Source: Alphaproteobacteria bacterium
GTDB lineage: Bacteria > Pseudomonadota > Alphaproteobacteria > CAAHEQ01 > UBA3637
Direction of reading: 5' to 3'
Assembly (NCBI GenBank): GCA_017539265.1
Contig: JAFYHG010000012.1
Coordinates: 1-64,000, forward strand
DNA: 64,000 bases
Position numbers and translations under genes: made by a program. Each line of letters begins with the position of its first letter. Within the stretch, counting starts at the first letter, position 1. Under the pieces are notes generated by a model. It saw nothing but the letters and a program-made list of their open reading frames with translations. It did no database searches and had not been told where the DNA came from. This document shows positions 61,297 to 64,000 of this stretch, piece after piece.

Positions 61297-62730
61297 ATGA
61301 CTTTGAAACAGAAGATTCATAATACATGGCGTAAGGGGCGTATTTTTAAGTATCAAACCTATAAAAAAATGGGGATTGCCCGCCACCGCAAAAAAGTCGA
61401 TTTGACTTTGCTTTTGCTCTTGATCCTGTGTATTGCCGTTTTCCCGTTTTTTATTGTTCCCAAGGCACCCGTTGAAACCTGCCCAGAAGTACCGGTACCC
61501 GAAGTTGTATCCACCGAGGAAGTTCATCCCGATTTGGGGGACGAACCCGTTATACCGGCCCCGCAAACTTCCCTGGACGAAATCGAAAAGCGTGTCCAAT
61601 TGGGTGAGCTTCATATTGAAACAAAGGGCCTGGAAAAAGGAAGCAGTTTATTAGCCCTGTTATCCCAATCGGGGGTTCCGACAAAAGACAGATTGGCAAT
61701 CGTGGAATCGTTAGAGTTAATGATTAACGTTAAATCACTAAAGCCGGGGCTTATGTTCATTCTGTTTAAGAATCAAGCCGATGAAATTCAAGGCGTTTCC
61801 GTTCAGATCAGTGAAGGGGAAACATTGGCTGTTTTAAGAGAAGAAGACGGATCTTGGACACCTTTTACCGCCACGGGACGGGTTGAAACACAAACAATTC
61901 GGAAATTAGGAACGGTCGAACGCACTTTTTCGGGATCTGCCAAAAAGGCCGGCGTTCCCGATTCTGTCATCTCACAAATTATTGCGGCTTTGGACGGTGA
62001 AGTTGATTTTGTATCCGACATTCATCCCGAAGATACATTCGATGTAATCTTTGAAACAAAGGTTACTGCCGGCGGATTAGAAATCGGGAGCAAACAATTA
62101 TTGTTTATCGGGTTAAAAACACATCAGAAAGAAATTTATCGATATGCCTTCACAAATAAAGCCGGTCTCACATCCTTTTACGATGCCCAAGGGAGAAGCG
62201 GCGAAAAAGCCTTTATGAAACGTCCGTTAAAGGGAAAATCAAGGCTTTCCTCCCCATATGGACGCCGACGCCACCCGATTTTAATGTATGAAATTTTCCA
62301 TCACGGTGTTGATTTGGCGGCTCCAAAAAATACCCCAATTATGGCAGCGGCAGATGGTGTCATTACACAACTGGGGCGTAAAGGCGGTTATGGGAAATAT
62401 ATTCGTATTCGGCATACTGAGGGCTATGAAACGGCCTATGGCCACATGAACGGGTATCGCCAAGACCTAAAAGTCGGAAGCAAAGTAAAGCGCGGGGAAG
62501 TTATCGGTTATGTCGGCAGCACAGGCCGTTCGACCGGTCCACACTTGCATTTTGAAGTTTTAAAGAACAATAAGACAGTCAATCCCTTTGGAAAAAATGT
62601 CATTTCAGCCAAACAATTATCGGGCTTTGAGTTAGAGCAATTTCAATTTGCCGCCGAAAGCCTTCATCCCGACTTTGCCGAACATCGCGCGGGAAAAATA
62701 CCGCCTGTTCCGGAATTACGCCCGTTTTAA
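61297..62730 (+). CDS. M23-family (LytM) peptidoglycan peptidase
   Basis: A 477-residue envelope protein: cytosolic basic N-terminus, a membrane anchor near residues 32-50 (LTLLLLLILCIAVFPFFIV), a helical and SPOR/LysM-like middle with LLALLSQSGVPTKDRLAIVE (OapA-like), and the LytM domain from about residue 320. Zn ligands: His and Asp in HHGVDLAAP, and HLHFE, with the third His in YGHMNGY. All catalytic residues are present. It cuts cross-links for growth or division. The start has no SD; see the promoter at 61261. Confidence 0.93.
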   Translation: MTLKQKIHNTWRKGRIFKYQTYKKMGIARHRKKVDLTLLLLLILCIAVFPFFIVPKAPVETCPEVPVPEVVSTEEVHPDLGDEPVIPAPQTSLDEIEKRVQLGELHIETKGLEKGSSLLALLSQSGVPTKDRLAIVESLELMINVKSLKPGLMFILFKNQADEIQGVSVQISEGETLAVLREEDGSWTPFTATGRVETQTIRKLGTVERTFSGSAKKAGVPDSVISQIIAALDGEVDFVSDIHPEDTFDVIFETKVTAGGLEIGSKQLLFIGLKTHQKEIYRYAFTNKAGLTSFYDAQGRSGEKAFMKRPLKGKSRLSSPYGRRRHPILMYEIFHHGVDLAAPKNTPIMAAADGVITQLGRKGGYGKYIRIRHTEGYETAYGHMNGYRQDLKVGSKVKRGEVIGYVGSTGRSTGPHLHFEVLKNNKTVNPFGKNVISAKQLSGFELEQFQFAAESLHPDFAEHRAGKIPPVPELRPF

Positions 62731-62739
62731 ATATATTTT

Positions 62740-62772
62740 AAAAGCCCCGAACATTTTGTCCGAGGCTTTTCT
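62740..62772. terminator. Bidirectional terminator between peptidase gene and pnp
   Basis: AAAAGCC and GGCTTTT arms around a loop of about 17 bases, with A- and T-rich flanks, between convergent genes. Confidence 0.7.
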
Positions 62773-62789
62773 TTTAGGTTAAAGATTAT

Positions 62790-64000
62790 TTACTTATCAC
62801 CAAAAATTCCGGCAAGGTCCTCTCCGGTTTGTTCCATAACGGGAGATTCCTCACGTTTTTTATCGTGATGTTTTTTATCTTTATGATCCTTATGTTCTTT
62901 TTTTGGTTCTTCCGGTAAAACGGCGTCTTCACCTGTTTCTTGATTGACGCGCTTCATTGACAAACGGATTTTACCCCGATTGTCCGAACCCAAGCATTTA
63001 ACCCACACTTTGTCGCCTTCTTTAACCAAATCGGTCACTTTTTCCACCCGATAGGGGGCCATTTCGGAAATGTGTACCAATCCGTCCGTTTTGCCGACAA
63101 ATGTAACAAACGCACCGAATTCCATGATTTTGCAAACCGTTCCCAAATAGTTTTTACCTTCTTCGGGTTCGGCCACAATACCTTGGATCCAATCATAGGC
63201 TGCCTTACCGGCTGTCTGATCCACAGCCGCAATACGAACCGTTCCGTCATCTTCAATATCCACCTTGGCACCGGTTGATTCAACAATCTCACGAATAACT
63301 TTACCACCCGTTCCGATAACCTCACGAATCTTATCCGGATTAATCTTAAACGATTGAATCCGCGGTGCATTGGGATTGAGTTCCGCACGCGGTTCCGCAA
63401 TCGTCTCGGCCATCTTACCCAAGATAAATTGGCGACCTTCATGGGCTTGTGCCAAAGCGGTCTTCATAATCTCGGTTGTGATAGACGTAATTTTAATATC
63501 CATTTGAAGGGCTGTCACACCATCTTTGGTTCCAGCAACTTTAAAGTCCATATCACCCAAGTGATCTTCATCACCCAAAATATCAGACAGGACAACAAAT
63601 TTGTCTTTTTCCTTAATAAGACCCATCGCGATACCGGCCACAGGCTTTTTCATCGGCACACCGGCATCCATCAATGCCAAAGTGGAACCGCAAACCGTTG
63701 CCATAGAGGACGACCCGTTGGATTCCATAATATCGGACACCACACGAACCGTGTATGGGAAATCATCAAAAGACGGCAACATCGGATGAATGGCACGCCA
63801 TGCCAGCTTTCCGTGACCGATTTCACGCCGTCCCGGAGAACCCATGCGCCCCACTTCACCAACCGAAAACGGCGGGAAGTTGTAATGCAACATAAAGCGT
63901 TCTTTGTATTCACCGGCCAAAGAATCAACAATTTGTTCATCTTCGCCCGTTCCTAAAGTTGCTGTTACCATGGCTTGTGTTTCACCGCGGGTGAATAAAG
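62790..64000 (-). CDS. pnp: Polynucleotide phosphorylase, 5' part outside window
   Basis: 3'-5' exoribonuclease of mRNA decay. The visible 403 residues begin [18 protein letters not shown] in the second RNase PH core ([37 protein letters not shown] with catalytic Asp residues). A KH domain ([19 protein letters not shown]) and an S1 domain ([25 protein letters not shown]) follow. The tail is rich in Lys/His/Asp ([13 protein letters not shown]) and ends AGIFGDK; such tails in alphaproteobacteria often carry the RNase E contact. The N-terminus lies beyond position 64000. Confidence 0.96.
   Translation of the reverse strand, partial: LFTRGETQAMVTATLGTGEDEQIVDSLAGEYKERFMLHYNFPPFSVGEVGRMGSPGRREIGHGKLAWRAIHPMLPSFDDFPYTVRVVSDIMESNGSSSMATVCGSTLALMDAGVPMKKPVAGIAMGLIKEKDKFVVLSDILGDEDHLGDMDFKVAGTKDGVTALQMDIKITSITTEIMKTALAQAHEGRQFILGKMAETIAEPRAELNPNAPRIQSFKINPDKIREVIGTGGKVIREIVESTGAKVDIEDDGTVRIAAVDQTAGKAAYDWIQGIVAEPEEGKNYLGTVCKIMEFGAFVTFVGKTDGLVHISEMAPYRVEKVTDLVKEGDKVWVKCLGSDNRGKIRLSMKRVNQETGEDAVLPEEPKKEHKDHKDKKHHDKKREESPVMEQTGEDLAGIFGDK

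Noticed and set aside
60819-61322. 167-residue plus-strand frame
   Set aside because: It overlaps the SD-preceded two-helix membrane gene on the minus strand and the promoter of the M23 gene, and its sequence is low in coding signal with many His, Phe and Tyr.

Overview
This 64 kb window is a chromosomal segment of an alphaproteobacterium. The evidence is a PopZ-like polar organiser directly behind a TolC-family gene, an alphaproteobacterial-looking ParE, a standard set of housekeeping proteins (UvrB, MurA, Rho, Frr, UppS, TyrS, HU, YchF, PNPase) and an initiator tRNA whose anticodon stem starts with an A:U pair. Base composition is moderately AT-rich. Promoters are easy to read, with the form TTGA(CA/TT)-17-TA(g/a)AAT. 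The gene mix (a fermentative [FeFe]-hydrogenase, an N-type F-ATPase, many ankyrin and MORN-like proteins, short secreted Cys-rich proteins) suggests an anaerobic, host- or gut-associated lineage. That placement is inference only.

Layout. 0-6.4 kb: tRNA-Asn (partial), tRNA-Cys, TolC, PopZ-like protein, an XRE regulator, then a 2.4 kb foreign island (island A) bracketed by copies of the XRE gene 3' end. 6.4-12.1 kb: dtd, a 55-aa gene, murA, infA, a membrane protein and uvrB. 12.1-15.7 kb: two secreted paralogues that share a duplicated unknown domain (one with ankyrin repeats, one with an 8-residue tandem repeat) and a Cys-repeat lipoprotein. 15.8-26.2 kb: parE, an archaeal-type cytidylate kinase, a Na+:neurotransmitter-type symporter, a HAD hydrolase, an RsmB-like methyltransferase, lipoproteins, an alpha/beta hydrolase and two ankyrin proteins. 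26.3-33 kb: a P-loop kinase-like protein, a MORN-like protein, a GNAT, tRNA-fMet, a phosphoglycerol-transferase-like enzyme with a GDPD-like partner, and an OmpA-like lipoprotein. 34-36.7 kb: rho, frr, uppS. 38-42.1 kb: a three-gene NADH-linked [FeFe]-hydrogenase operon. 42.7-56.6 kb: accC/accB, tyrS, a complete N-ATPase operon (atpD-C-Q-[ORFan]-R-B-E-F-A-G), a second island (island B) with a two-domain glycosyltransferase, HU and accD. 56.7-64 kb: a MORN-like protein, a possible structured RNA, nfeD/stomatin, a hemerythrin, ychF, an M23 peptidase and the 3' part of pnp.

How it fits together. The hydrogenase would reoxidise NADH (probably with ferredoxin) by making H2. The N-ATPase, whose c subunit carries two carboxylates and the S-T-x-x-Y part of a Na+ site, could build or use a Na+ (or H+) gradient. 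The Na+-symporter family transporter would be one consumer of such a gradient. This is an unusual energy layout for an alphaproteobacterium.

The most unusual structural observation is a pair of islands (A at about 2.8-5.3 kb, B at about 53.2-55.4 kb) with the same plan: host gene 3' end, gene fragment, IS1595-family transposase remnant, intact envelope or glycan gene, then a decayed second copy of the host gene 3' end. A second genome-scale signal is a set of five genes whose consensus promoter ends 6-8 bases before the start codon, which predicts leaderless mRNAs. Several lesions are also visible: a one-base frameshift in a glycine-zipper lipoprotein, a hydrolase with only an ACG codon at its expected start, and a one-base insertion in the T-stem of the initiator tRNA.
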